From: Pseudovibrio exalbescens
Lineage (GTDB): Bacteria > Pseudomonadota > Alphaproteobacteria > Rhizobiales > Stappiaceae
Length of the DNA: 64,000 bases
Direction of reading: 5' to 3'
NCBI RefSeq assembly: GCF_028737195.1
Contig: NZ_JAQZAJ010000003.1
Coordinates: 248,001-312,000 of the forward strand
Positions within the stretch are counted from its first letter, which is position 1; every line of letters begins with the position of its first letter. Made by a program: the position numbers and the translations under genes. The notes beneath the pieces are model-generated. The model had not been told where the DNA came from, did not search any database, and saw only the letters and a list, made by a program, of their open reading frames with translations. This document shows, one piece after another, positions 55,045 through 62,675 of the stretch.

Positions 55045-55083
55045 GCTATGATAAGGTCCCTCTGCTTATCGCAGGGGGCCTTC

Positions 55084-56073
55084 ATGTCTATCGCCAGTTC
55101 AACTCCACTCAGATTTCAAGATATCTTGGAAGCTAGAACCCGCATTTCTAACCATGCGGTGCATACGCCATTGTTGCGCTCCAATGTTCTGGACGAGGTG
55201 ACTGGCGGTCAAATTCTCATCAAGCCCGAATGCCTTCAAAGGACCGGCTCTTTCAAGTTCCGAGGTGCGTTCAACCGGTTGAGCATGATACCGGCTGAAC
55301 AGCGGGGTGCTGGTGTTGTGGCTTGTTCTTCCGGAAACCACGCACAAGGTGTGGCCGCGGCTGCGAAGCTTCTGGGCATGCGGGCGACCATTGTGATGCC
55401 ATCCGATGCGCCGGAGCTCAAACGGCGCCGTACGGCCGCGCTGGGGGCTGAGGTGGTGCTTTATGATCGTCTCCGTGAGGATCGCGACGCCATAGCACAC
55501 GGTATTGCCTCTGAAACCGGCGGTACCTTCGTTCATCCATTCAATGATCCTGGTGTGATCGCCGGGCAAGGAACCGTAGGGCTGGAGCTTTCAGCGCAGG
55601 CGCGTGCAGCAGGTCTTGAGCTTGAAGGAATGGCCGTTTGTACCGGTGGCGGTGGCCTGACCAGTGGCATTGCGCTCGCCTTGGCAGAACTGGAGCCAGA
55701 GTGCGTGCTTCACACCTGCGAGCCGGAAGGTTTTGATGATTATGCGCGTTCGCTTGCGGCCAGTGCGATTGTCAACAATGAACAAGCTGGCGGCTCTGTT
55801 TGTGATGCGGTTCTTACACAGGCGCCCGGTGACGTCGGTTTTGAAATCTTGCGGAAGAGGCGTGTAGTGCCAGCCATCGTCACAGATGAGGAGGCGCTCA
55901 AGGCAGTTGCCTTTGCGTTTACCGAGCTGAAGCTGGTCGTGGAGCCAGGCGGCGCGGTGGCACTGGCTGCGGTGTTGTTCGGTAAAGTGCCAGTGAAAGA
56001 TCGATGCGTTGGCGTTACGCTGTCTGGTGGGAACATTGACCCGGGCATGATGGCCCGAGCCCTATCGCTATAA
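55084..56073 (+). CDS. Threonine/serine dehydratase family, PLP-dependent
   Basis: This 329-residue fold-type II PLP enzyme has the lysine in RTGSFKFRGAFNRLS and the PLP-phosphate loop CTGGGGLTSGIALAL. The catabolic type is indicated by the absence of an ACT regulatory domain. Reactions include threonine or serine dehydration; family members also act on hydroxyectoine and related compounds, and the substrate is not fixed by sequence alone. The ATG at 55084 has AGGGGG upstream. It follows the glycosyltransferase by 39 bp. Confidence 0.93.
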   Translation: MSIASSTPLRFQDILEARTRISNHAVHTPLLRSNVLDEVTGGQILIKPECLQRTGSFKFRGAFNRLSMIPAEQRGAGVVACSSGNHAQGVAAAAKLLGMRATIVMPSDAPELKRRRTAALGAEVVLYDRLREDRDAIAHGIASETGGTFVHPFNDPGVIAGQGTVGLELSAQARAAGLELEGMAVCTGGGGLTSGIALALAELEPECVLHTCEPEGFDDYARSLAASAIVNNEQAGGSVCDAVLTQAPGDVGFEILRKRRVVPAIVTDEEALKAVAFAFTELKLVVEPGGAVALAAVLFGKVPVKDRCVGVTLSGGNIDPGMMARALSL

Positions 56074-56092
56074 GCGGGCGGGCTGCCTCCTG

Positions 56093-57157
56093 TCAGGAGA
56101 ACAGCGCAAGCCTTTCTCCAGTTGAAAGGCGCTCCAGCGGGTCTGAGTTGCTCTTGCGCAAAGGTGCAGGCTCTTCAGCGCCTTTTTCGGCTTCGCTGTC
56201 GGCCTCGAACAGGTCCAGGTCTTCATCCAGTTGTGGCTCGCTCTGGGCGAGGGGAATGATGTTCGCGCCCTCGGAGGCGTTGTTGCCTTCCGTTTCCTGC
56301 TGCTCTTCAGCGGCAGCCTCTACGCCTGCGAAGATCTGTTCCTCTGCGGGAGCATCTTCAAGAGTTTCAGGCTCAACTTCAGCCGTCTCGGCTGGCTCCT
56401 GCGCTTCCTCATCTTCTTCAGGTGCGACGCTGCTAAATGTGTCGAAAAGCGCATCGACGTCAGACTGGTTTACGCCTTCGCCTTCCATCTGCGGCCCGTT
56501 CAGGAGGTGTGCATCCGGGCGCTTGTCCATTGACTTGACACCTTGATCAGTGTCGTCATCCTCTTCAAGTTCATAGCCCTCAACGCCCCAAATACTGATC
56601 ATGCGATCCAACCGCTCTTCCAGATAGTGGAGCACTTGAACGACTTTTTGCGTTCGTTGGCCAGTCAGGTCCTGGAAGGAACAGGACATGAAGATTTCCG
56701 TCGCCTTCTCGTCGATGGCATCACACTGAGCCACATCCTGCGGGTTTTCGCGCAGCGACCAGGCTGCTTCCTGAATGGCCTCCGCAGCTTCCAGAATGGC
56801 TTGTGTGGCATTTTCCGTAGAGGAGACGATGGCATCGAGTTCATTGGATGCCGCCGTAAAGTGATCACCAGTGGTATTGTCGGTTTTGAGGCGCGCAATC
56901 TCTTTCTTTGTGCGAGCAATTGCCTCATTCATTTCGAAGAGGTTCAAGCGTACGCTGTCAAATTCGGAAGGGAACTGGCGAGAACGCATGTACTCTTCCA
57001 AATGCTGAACCGCCTTCAACAATCTCTGGGTTTCTGCTGCTTGGTTCCGCCGGAGGTATTCCGCCAGGAAGCTTCGACCTATGCCGTTTGCACTCAACGC
57101 ATTTTCCAATGCGTCAAACACTTTCTCCGAGATCTGGGTTGGCTTCGACAGCGACAT
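56093..57157 (-). CDS. CheZ-like protein phosphatase with acidic tail
   Basis: This 354-residue protein carries the CheZ helical hairpin with the catalytic motif QDLTGQ at residues 162-167 (Asp163 and Gln167 are the equivalents of the CheY-P phosphatase residues). After residue 185 comes a long acidic, Glu/Ala-rich tail with an aspartate-rich start (EEDDDTDQ), and it ends in a short basic stretch. It is unlinked to any che operon here. It probably dephosphorylates a CheY-like receiver. The ATG at 57157 is used, as 57178 is TTG; the ribosome binding site is GGGGAG at about 12 bases. Convergent with the dehydratase. Confidence 0.87.
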   Translation of the reverse strand: MSLSKPTQISEKVFDALENALSANGIGRSFLAEYLRRNQAAETQRLLKAVQHLEEYMRSRQFPSEFDSVRLNLFEMNEAIARTKKEIARLKTDNTTGDHFTAASNELDAIVSSTENATQAILEAAEAIQEAAWSLRENPQDVAQCDAIDEKATEIFMSCSFQDLTGQRTQKVVQVLHYLEERLDRMISIWGVEGYELEEDDDTDQGVKSMDKRPDAHLLNGPQMEGEGVNQSDVDALFDTFSSVAPEEDEEAQEPAETAEVEPETLEDAPAEEQIFAGVEAAAEEQQETEGNNASEGANIIPLAQSEPQLDEDLDLFEADSEAEKGAEEPAPLRKSNSDPLERLSTGERLALFS

Positions 57158-57354
57158 GAGATTTTTTCTCCCCAGCAACCTAGATTGCCCTGTATAAGTA
57201 ACCGGTGAATGTACCTATGGCTAACAATTGGTTTACAAATCCTAAAATCTTATTAAGGAACCCGTGTTAGATCCCTTCTCCAAGTATCCCCTTGGGGATG
57301 ACTTTCCGCTCGGTACGATCAAAGCCTTTAGCGCTCTTCTGTTTGGAGCAATTA

Positions 57355-58554
57355 ATGACTGTGAATAATCAACAGCGCACCAAGCTGGGGCTTATTATTG
57401 GCATCAGCAGCTTGTTTGCAGCTTACTTCTTTGCGTTCGGGCTGTTCCTGCCTTATTTCCCCGTCTATCTGAAAGACTTGGCATTCACGCCGGTTCAAAT
57501 TGCATTGATTGTTGCAATCCCAAACATAGTGCGGATCGTTGCAACGCCGGTCATGACCGGCATCTCAGATCGTGCGGGGCGACGCCGGTTATCCATCTCT
57601 ATTTTTGCAATTGTCTGCGCGGTCGCATTCGGCGTCATAGCCAATGTGAACACCTATGCCTTGATGGTGGCTGTGGTTGTTGTCATGTCCATTTTCCTTG
57701 CGCCGCTGCAACCGCTTTCCGATGCCTATGCATATGAGGCCGTCAAGAGCAGGGGGCTGGACTATGGTGTGATGCGATCTTGGGGCAGTGCGGCCTTCAT
57801 CGCGGCAACCATGTTCGGCGGCTGGTATCTGGGCCTGTTTGAGTCCGTCCAATTGGTCTACTTCATGGTAGTTGGTTTGGTTGTCATGGCTGTTTTGTCC
57901 TTGCAGCTGCCCGGTATGCCATCTGAACACAGGAAAGCGGCTCAGGGGGCGGCGGACGAAGGCCACGCGAAAGGCGAACTCCAGCGACTTGAGCTTCATA
58001 TTGTCTTGTTCGCCGGGGGGCTGACCCTTGGCAGCATGGCGGGATTGTTCAGTTTCGGGTCGATCTTCTGGCTCAGCCATGGCATCAGCGATACCAATGT
58101 AGGTTTGCTGTGGTCCGCTGGTGTTCTGGCGGAAATTTCCGTGTTCTTGTTGGGGGGGCGTCTGCTTGGGCGCATCGGGCCTCTCGGTTTCATGCTGATT
58201 GGGGCCATAGGCGGAATACTCCGATGGATCGTCTTCCCCCATGCAGATACGTTTGGCAGCGCTTTGGTCGTGCAGCTGATGCATGGCGTCAACTTCGGCA
58301 TGACCCATCTGGGAATGATGGCGTTTTTAGCGGAAGTGGTTTCTGGAAAGCGATTGGGGACGGCACAGGGCCTGTCTCAAACCTACATCGGTTTGTTTAC
58401 CGGAGTTGCCGGTATTACCGCCGGGTGGATTTATGAGGTCAACCCGACCTATGCATTCTATGCCATGGCGGTTGTCGCCGCTGGCGGGAGTATTGTGCTT
58501 GGCTTGTTTTGGGCACGCCTTCGAAGGTTCAGCGGTGAAGTGCCTGCTGGCTGA
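57355..58554 (+). CDS. MFS transporter (HcaT/PP-permease-like)
   Basis: This 399-residue protein has 12 predicted membrane helices and the MFS cytoplasmic motif GISDRAGRRRLSIS between helices 2 and 3. The MFS_1-like group (LacY superfamily, 3-phenylpropionate permease HcaT type) is supported by LPYFPVYLKDL and GIGxxxG-like segments. The substrate is not predictable. The ATG at 57355 has TTGGAG upstream; a longer frame from 57292 is less likely. Divergent from the CheZ-like gene across 197 bp. Confidence 0.88.
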   Translation: MTVNNQQRTKLGLIIGISSLFAAYFFAFGLFLPYFPVYLKDLAFTPVQIALIVAIPNIVRIVATPVMTGISDRAGRRRLSISIFAIVCAVAFGVIANVNTYALMVAVVVVMSIFLAPLQPLSDAYAYEAVKSRGLDYGVMRSWGSAAFIAATMFGGWYLGLFESVQLVYFMVVGLVVMAVLSLQLPGMPSEHRKAAQGAADEGHAKGELQRLELHIVLFAGGLTLGSMAGLFSFGSIFWLSHGISDTNVGLLWSAGVLAEISVFLLGGRLLGRIGPLGFMLIGAIGGILRWIVFPHADTFGSALVVQLMHGVNFGMTHLGMMAFLAEVVSGKRLGTAQGLSQTYIGLFTGVAGITAGWIYEVNPTYAFYAMAVVAAGGSIVLGLFWARLRRFSGEVPAG

Positions 58555-58575
58555 CAGTGCCAGCCAGCGCACTTC
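58537..58575. terminator. Stem overlapping the MFS gene end
   Basis: GAAGTGC at 58537-58543 and GCACTTC at 58569-58575, with a further imperfect GCTGGC / GCCAGC pairing inside, form a stem that spans the stop codon, between convergent MFS and dgcA genes. No T-run follows. Confidence 0.35.
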
Positions 58576-58580
58576 TTGGG

Positions 58581-59564
58581 TTAGCCCCAGAGGCTACGGT
58601 TGGGGGCATGCATGAGGCTGCCCTCAAATGGGATAGGATAGGCGCGGTCTTGTGCAAGCAGCAGCGGGCCGTCCAGATCGACGAAGTCTGCAGCTTGCGC
58701 CAAATAGAATGCTGGCGCCATCGCCAGACTTGAGCCGAGCATGCACCCCACCATGATCGTGAAGTCCAGCTCTTTGGCCTTTTCGATCACTTGAAGACCT
58801 TCCGTCAGGCCGCCGGTCTTGTCGAGCTTGATGTTGACCGCATTGTAGCGGTCCCGCAGTGCTTCAAGGTTGTCGGCTGTGTGAAAGCTCTCGTCGGCGC
58901 AAACCAAGACGGACGTCGTTATCTCGCGCAAAGCCTCATCATTGCCTGCGGCCATCGGTTGTTCAATAAGGGCAACGCCCGCGTTCTCACAGGCCCTCAG
59001 GTTCGCTTCCACGTTGTCGGCAGTCCATCCTTCATTGGCGTCTACGATCAGCTTGCTGTTTGGGGCTGCCGACCGAACGGCCTGAATGCGTTCCACATCA
59101 CCTTCGCCAGCCAGCTTGACCTTGAGGAGTGGGCGGTCTGCTGCCTTCGCCGCATCCTCACGCATTTTCTCTGGTGTGCCGACTGAAATGGTAAAAGCTG
59201 TGGTGAGTGGTTGCGGTGCAGAAAAGCCAAGCAGCTCATGTACTGGCTTGTGGGCACGTTTTGCCTCCAGGTCCCAAAGGGCGCAGTCGAGGGCATTGCG
59301 AGCGGCGCCCGGCTTCATCCTGTCTTGCAGCTCGGCCCGTGTCAGGCCTTCCGCGATTGCAGGCGCCAGTGCCTTGATGTCCTCTGCTACACCGTCAAGG
59401 CTTTCGCCATAGCGAGCATAGGGCACGCACTCGCCAAAGCCCTGATGAATACCGTCCCAGATGTTGACTGTTATTACATGTGCGTGGGTGCGGCTGCCTC
59501 TTGCGATGGCAAAGCCGCCTTCAATTTTGAACGTATCTCTTTCGACGTTCACGACAGGTTTCAT
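58581..59564 (-). CDS. dgcA: N-acetyl-D-glutamate racemase DgcA (enolase superfamily)
   Basis: This 327-residue enolase-superfamily enzyme has the capping domain, then the barrel with DDE-type motifs (KVKLAGEGDVER lysine, LIVDANEGW metal Asp, LIEQPM Glu, CADESF Asp/Glu, INIKLDKTGG). By fold it is a dipeptide-epimerase-like protein. Next to dgcN, it fits the D-glutamate route in which DgcN N-acetylates D-Glu and DgcA racemises it. Its ATG overlaps the dgcN stop (ATGA), so they are coupled. Older labels would call it L-Ala-D/L-Glu epimerase. Confidence 0.88.
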   Translation of the reverse strand: MKPVVNVERDTFKIEGGFAIARGSRTHAHVITVNIWDGIHQGFGECVPYARYGESLDGVAEDIKALAPAIAEGLTRAELQDRMKPGAARNALDCALWDLEAKRAHKPVHELLGFSAPQPLTTAFTISVGTPEKMREDAAKAADRPLLKVKLAGEGDVERIQAVRSAAPNSKLIVDANEGWTADNVEANLRACENAGVALIEQPMAAGNDEALREITTSVLVCADESFHTADNLEALRDRYNAVNIKLDKTGGLTEGLQVIEKAKELDFTIMVGCMLGSSLAMAPAFYLAQAADFVDLDGPLLLAQDRAYPIPFEGSLMHAPNRSLWG

Positions 59565-60574
59565 GGAGCACCAAATTCTTCAGAAAGTCGGAGGACGATT
59601 GGCTCAACGCCAAATCGGATAGGATCGGTTGCCGGCAGGTTATATTCGCGGCTCAATTTGGAAACGTACTCCTTCGCTTCTTTCTCGTCTAGCGCGGCAG
59701 TATTGACCGCGATGCCGATGCAGCGAATACCCGGGTTTGTGAGTTTGCCGAGGGTCATCGTTGCATCGATCACTTGTTGGATGGTTGGCAGTGGGCACTC
59801 CACACCACGCATCTTGGTGCGGGTTGGTTCGTGGCACACGACGAATGCATCCGGCTGTGAGCCATGAAGAAGGCCAAGTGTTACCCCTGCGAAGGAGGGG
59901 TGAAACAGGGAGCCTTGTCCCTCGATGACGTGCCAGTGGTTCTCTGGTGCATCCGGTGAGAGATACTCAGCAGCACCTGCAATAAAGTCGGCAACAACGG
60001 CATCAAGAGCAACGCCTCGGCCGGAAATGAAAACGCCGGTCTGACCCGTTGCGCTGAAGCTGGTGTCATAGCCGTGCGCCCGCATGCCTTGCTCCAGAGC
60101 GAGGGCTGTGTACTTCTTGCCCACCGAGCAATCTGTCCCCATGGCCAGAAGGCGCTTGCCTGTTCGCTTGGTGCCCTGGCCCGTTGGGAATGTCTGGTCG
60201 TTGAGACGTACATTGAAAAGCTTGCGCCCGGTGCGCTGGGCCGCTTCTTTGATGGCAGGCACGTCTTCCAGCCGCATGTGGAGGCCACTTGCAACATCAA
60301 GCCCTGCTTCCAAGGCGTGTATGATGCTCTCCACCCAGTGCTCAGGTAGGACCCCACCGGCATTCACGCAGCCAATAACAAAGGTTTTTGCCCCGCTTTT
60401 CACAGCATATTCAGGGGTAATATCAGGAAGGCCGCTGTCGGCTTTGCAACCTTCAAGTCGAACTTGGCCAAGGCACCAGTCTTTGCGCCAATCCACGATG
60501 CCAAGGCCCGTTTTGGCCGCTAAGTTATCCTGAACATCTCCAAAGAATAGGAGGTATGGGTGTGCTATTTCCAT
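59561..60574 (-). CDS. dgcN: N-acetyltransferase DgcN (DUF1611 family)
   Basis: This 337-residue protein is of the DUF1611 family. It has an N-terminal Rossmann-like domain (PYLLFFGDVQDNLAAKTG) and a P-loop-type segment GTDCSVGKKYTALAL. It also has a middle GQGSLFHPSFAGVTLGLLHG and VVCHEPTRTKMRG. In marine bacteria this family with DgcA catalyses D-glutamate to L-glutamate conversion through N-acetylated intermediates. The ATG at 60574 is chosen because the longer frame to 60637 adds residues without family support. The regulator DgcR is not seen next to it. Confidence 0.87.
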   Translation of the reverse strand: MEIAHPYLLFFGDVQDNLAAKTGLGIVDWRKDWCLGQVRLEGCKADSGLPDITPEYAVKSGAKTFVIGCVNAGGVLPEHWVESIIHALEAGLDVASGLHMRLEDVPAIKEAAQRTGRKLFNVRLNDQTFPTGQGTKRTGKRLLAMGTDCSVGKKYTALALEQGMRAHGYDTSFSATGQTGVFISGRGVALDAVVADFIAGAAEYLSPDAPENHWHVIEGQGSLFHPSFAGVTLGLLHGSQPDAFVVCHEPTRTKMRGVECPLPTIQQVIDATMTLGKLTNPGIRCIGIAVNTAALDEKEAKEYVSKLSREYNLPATDPIRFGVEPIVLRLSEEFGAP

Positions 60575-60685
60575 CTTAGTGTCTCTTATTGTCTCTGAAA
60601 GGTCCGTCTGATTGCTAGACGTGGTTGTTCCCAACACTGTATAGGGTGGGAACGACTATTGGAGCAAGGGGACTGGATTCGGCCC

Positions 60686-61834
60686 ATGGATCTGCAGGTT
60701 CAGACAGATGCGCCACTTCTTGAGGTGGTGAGCGCGGGTGATGGACAGGCCGTCAAGGTCTCTGGCCGCTGGACCATTTTGACCGCAAACATCGCAGAGA
60801 CCTTGATGCAGGGGCTGCCTGCCAAGTGCAGTCTGCGCCATGTGATCATCGACATGGGTAACGTAAAGCAACTCGATACAGCCGGGGCCTGGTTGCTGCA
60901 TAGAATGCGCGCCGACCTTGAGTTTGCCGGTCGTTTTGTTGAGTTGCAAAACGTGGATTCTCGGTACTATGAGCTGTTTGCCGAGATCGAGAAGCACAAC
61001 CCGCGGGTGCCGCCGACAAAGAGGCCTCGGCCATCTCTTGTCGCGCTGTTTGAGCGTACTGGCGAGCTTACTGTTGAGGTGTATCGTGATGCGCTCGCGA
61101 TCTGCCACATTCTCGGCTCTCTGGCCATGGTGATTGCCTGGGCGGTTACAAGCCCACGCCGGATGCGTGCCATTTCCATCGCCGTGCAGTTTGACAAGTC
61201 CTGCATCGGTGCTGTGCCGATCGTAATGCTGATGAGCTTCCTGATAGGTGCTATTATCGCGCAGCAGGGTGGGTTCTATCTGAAGCAGTTTGGTGCCGAC
61301 ATCTTTGTGGTGGACTTGGCGGGCATTCTGGTTCTGCGTGAAATTGGCGTTATTCTCACCGCGATCATGGTTGCGGGTCGCTCTGGTTCGGCATTTACAG
61401 CCGAGTTGGGGTCAATGAAAATGCGCGAAGAGATCGATGCGCTTAATGTGATCGGTCTGCGGGTTACAGAAGTGCTTATTCTGCCCCGCCTGCTGGCGCT
61501 GATGCTGTCCTTGCCGGTGCTTGTGTTCCTGGCCAATATCGCTGCCTTGTTTGGCGCAGGTCTGGTATGTTGGTGGTACCTCGGCATTCCACCTGCGGCG
61601 TTCTTGACGCAGCTGCAGATCGCCATTGATGTCGAGACGCTTATGGTAGGCGTGGTAAAGGCGCCGTTCATGGCCTTGATCATTGGCTTGATCGCATGCG
61701 TAGAAGGCATGAAAGTGAGCGGCTCAGCCGAATCGTTAGGTCTGCACACCACAATGTCAGTGGTGAAAGCGATCTTCCTTGTGATTGTTGTTGATGGCGT
61801 ATTTGCTATGTTCTTTGCTTCCATCGGAATTTGA
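60686..61834 (+). CDS. mlaE: MlaE-type lipid ABC permease with N-terminal STAS domain
   Basis: This 382-residue protein starts with a STAS-like domain (about residues 1-110, VKVSGRWTILTANIAETLM, VIIDMGNVKQLDTAGAWLL). The MlaE permease follows, with the characteristic EIGVILTAIMVAGRSGSAFTAELGSMKMREEIDAL and five to six helices. It belongs to the MCE-linked lipid transport system that moves phospholipids or other lipids across the envelope. Start: the ATG at 60686 has no close ribosome binding site; a TTG at 60659 is an alternative. It is followed by mlaF and mlaD-like genes. Confidence 0.92.
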   Translation: MDLQVQTDAPLLEVVSAGDGQAVKVSGRWTILTANIAETLMQGLPAKCSLRHVIIDMGNVKQLDTAGAWLLHRMRADLEFAGRFVELQNVDSRYYELFAEIEKHNPRVPPTKRPRPSLVALFERTGELTVEVYRDALAICHILGSLAMVIAWAVTSPRRMRAISIAVQFDKSCIGAVPIVMLMSFLIGAIIAQQGGFYLKQFGADIFVVDLAGILVLREIGVILTAIMVAGRSGSAFTAELGSMKMREEIDALNVIGLRVTEVLILPRLLALMLSLPVLVFLANIAALFGAGLVCWWYLGIPPAAFLTQLQIAIDVETLMVGVVKAPFMALIIGLIACVEGMKVSGSAESLGLHTTMSVVKAIFLVIVVDGVFAMFFASIGI

Positions 61835-61853
61835 GGAAAGGTAATCAATCCTC

Positions 61854-62666
61854 ATGAACCAGAGCGGTGCTCAACCCATCCCATTCTCACGCTCGTCAAG
61901 CCCTGCGCTTGGGCGCGACGTGATCTTGAGTGCGCGCGGCGTGGTGGTCGGGTTTGGCACGAAGATGGTGCTGGAAAACCTTGATCTTGACGTTTATCGC
62001 GGTGAAGTACTTGGTTTCGTTGGTGGATCTGGGCAGGGTAAATCCGTTTTGATGCGCACCATTCTTGGGCTAACACCCATGAAGGATGGCAGTATCTCCG
62101 TTTTCGGTAAGGATTTGGGTGAAGCATCTGCTGAAGAACGCACGGCGATCGAGCGGCGCTGGGGTGTTCTTTTCCAGCAAGGCGCGCTGTTTTCATCCCT
62201 GACTGTTCGACAGAATGTTCAGTTTCCAATGCGTGAACATTTGAAACTGTCACAAAGACTTCAGGATGAACTGGCTCTCTTGAAGATCGAGATGGTGGGA
62301 CTGCCGAGAGACGCTGCTGAAAAGTACCCCTCCGAATTGTCCGGGGGCATGATCAAGCGTGCGGCTTTGGCGCGTTCCCTTGCGCTCGATCCAGATCTCG
62401 TGTTTCTGGATGAGCCAACATCCGGTCTGGACCCGATTGGAGCTGCCGAGTTTGACCAGTTGATCTACAAGCTAAAGGAAACGCTTGGATTGACGGTCTA
62501 CATGGTGACCCATGATCTGGACAGCTTGCACACGGTGTGCGATCGAATTGCCGTTTTGGCGGAGAGAAAGGTGCTTGTGACCGGCACTATTGACGACATG
62601 ATGCATTATGACCACCCGTGGGTGAAAGAATACTTTCGGGGTGCCCGCGCCCTCAGAAGGGCGTAA
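61854..62666 (+). CDS. mlaF: MlaF-type lipid ABC ATPase
   Basis: This 270-residue ABC ATPase has Walker A GGSGQGKS at residues 57-64. It also has the signature ELSGGMIKRAALARSLALDPD and Walker B LVFLDEPTSGLDP, with the switch His in THDLDS. The N-terminal 25 residues are a polar extension. It energises the MlaE permease encoded 19 bp upstream, and the MCE protein gene starts 9 bp after its stop. The operon is therefore in the standard order permease, ATPase, MCE. Confidence 0.94.
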   Translation: MNQSGAQPIPFSRSSSPALGRDVILSARGVVVGFGTKMVLENLDLDVYRGEVLGFVGGSGQGKSVLMRTILGLTPMKDGSISVFGKDLGEASAEERTAIERRWGVLFQQGALFSSLTVRQNVQFPMREHLKLSQRLQDELALLKIEMVGLPRDAAEKYPSELSGGMIKRAALARSLALDPDLVFLDEPTSGLDPIGAAEFDQLIYKLKETLGLTVYMVTHDLDSLHTVCDRIAVLAERKVLVTGTIDDMMHYDHPWVKEYFRGARALRRA

Positions 62667-62675
62667 GGAGGACCA

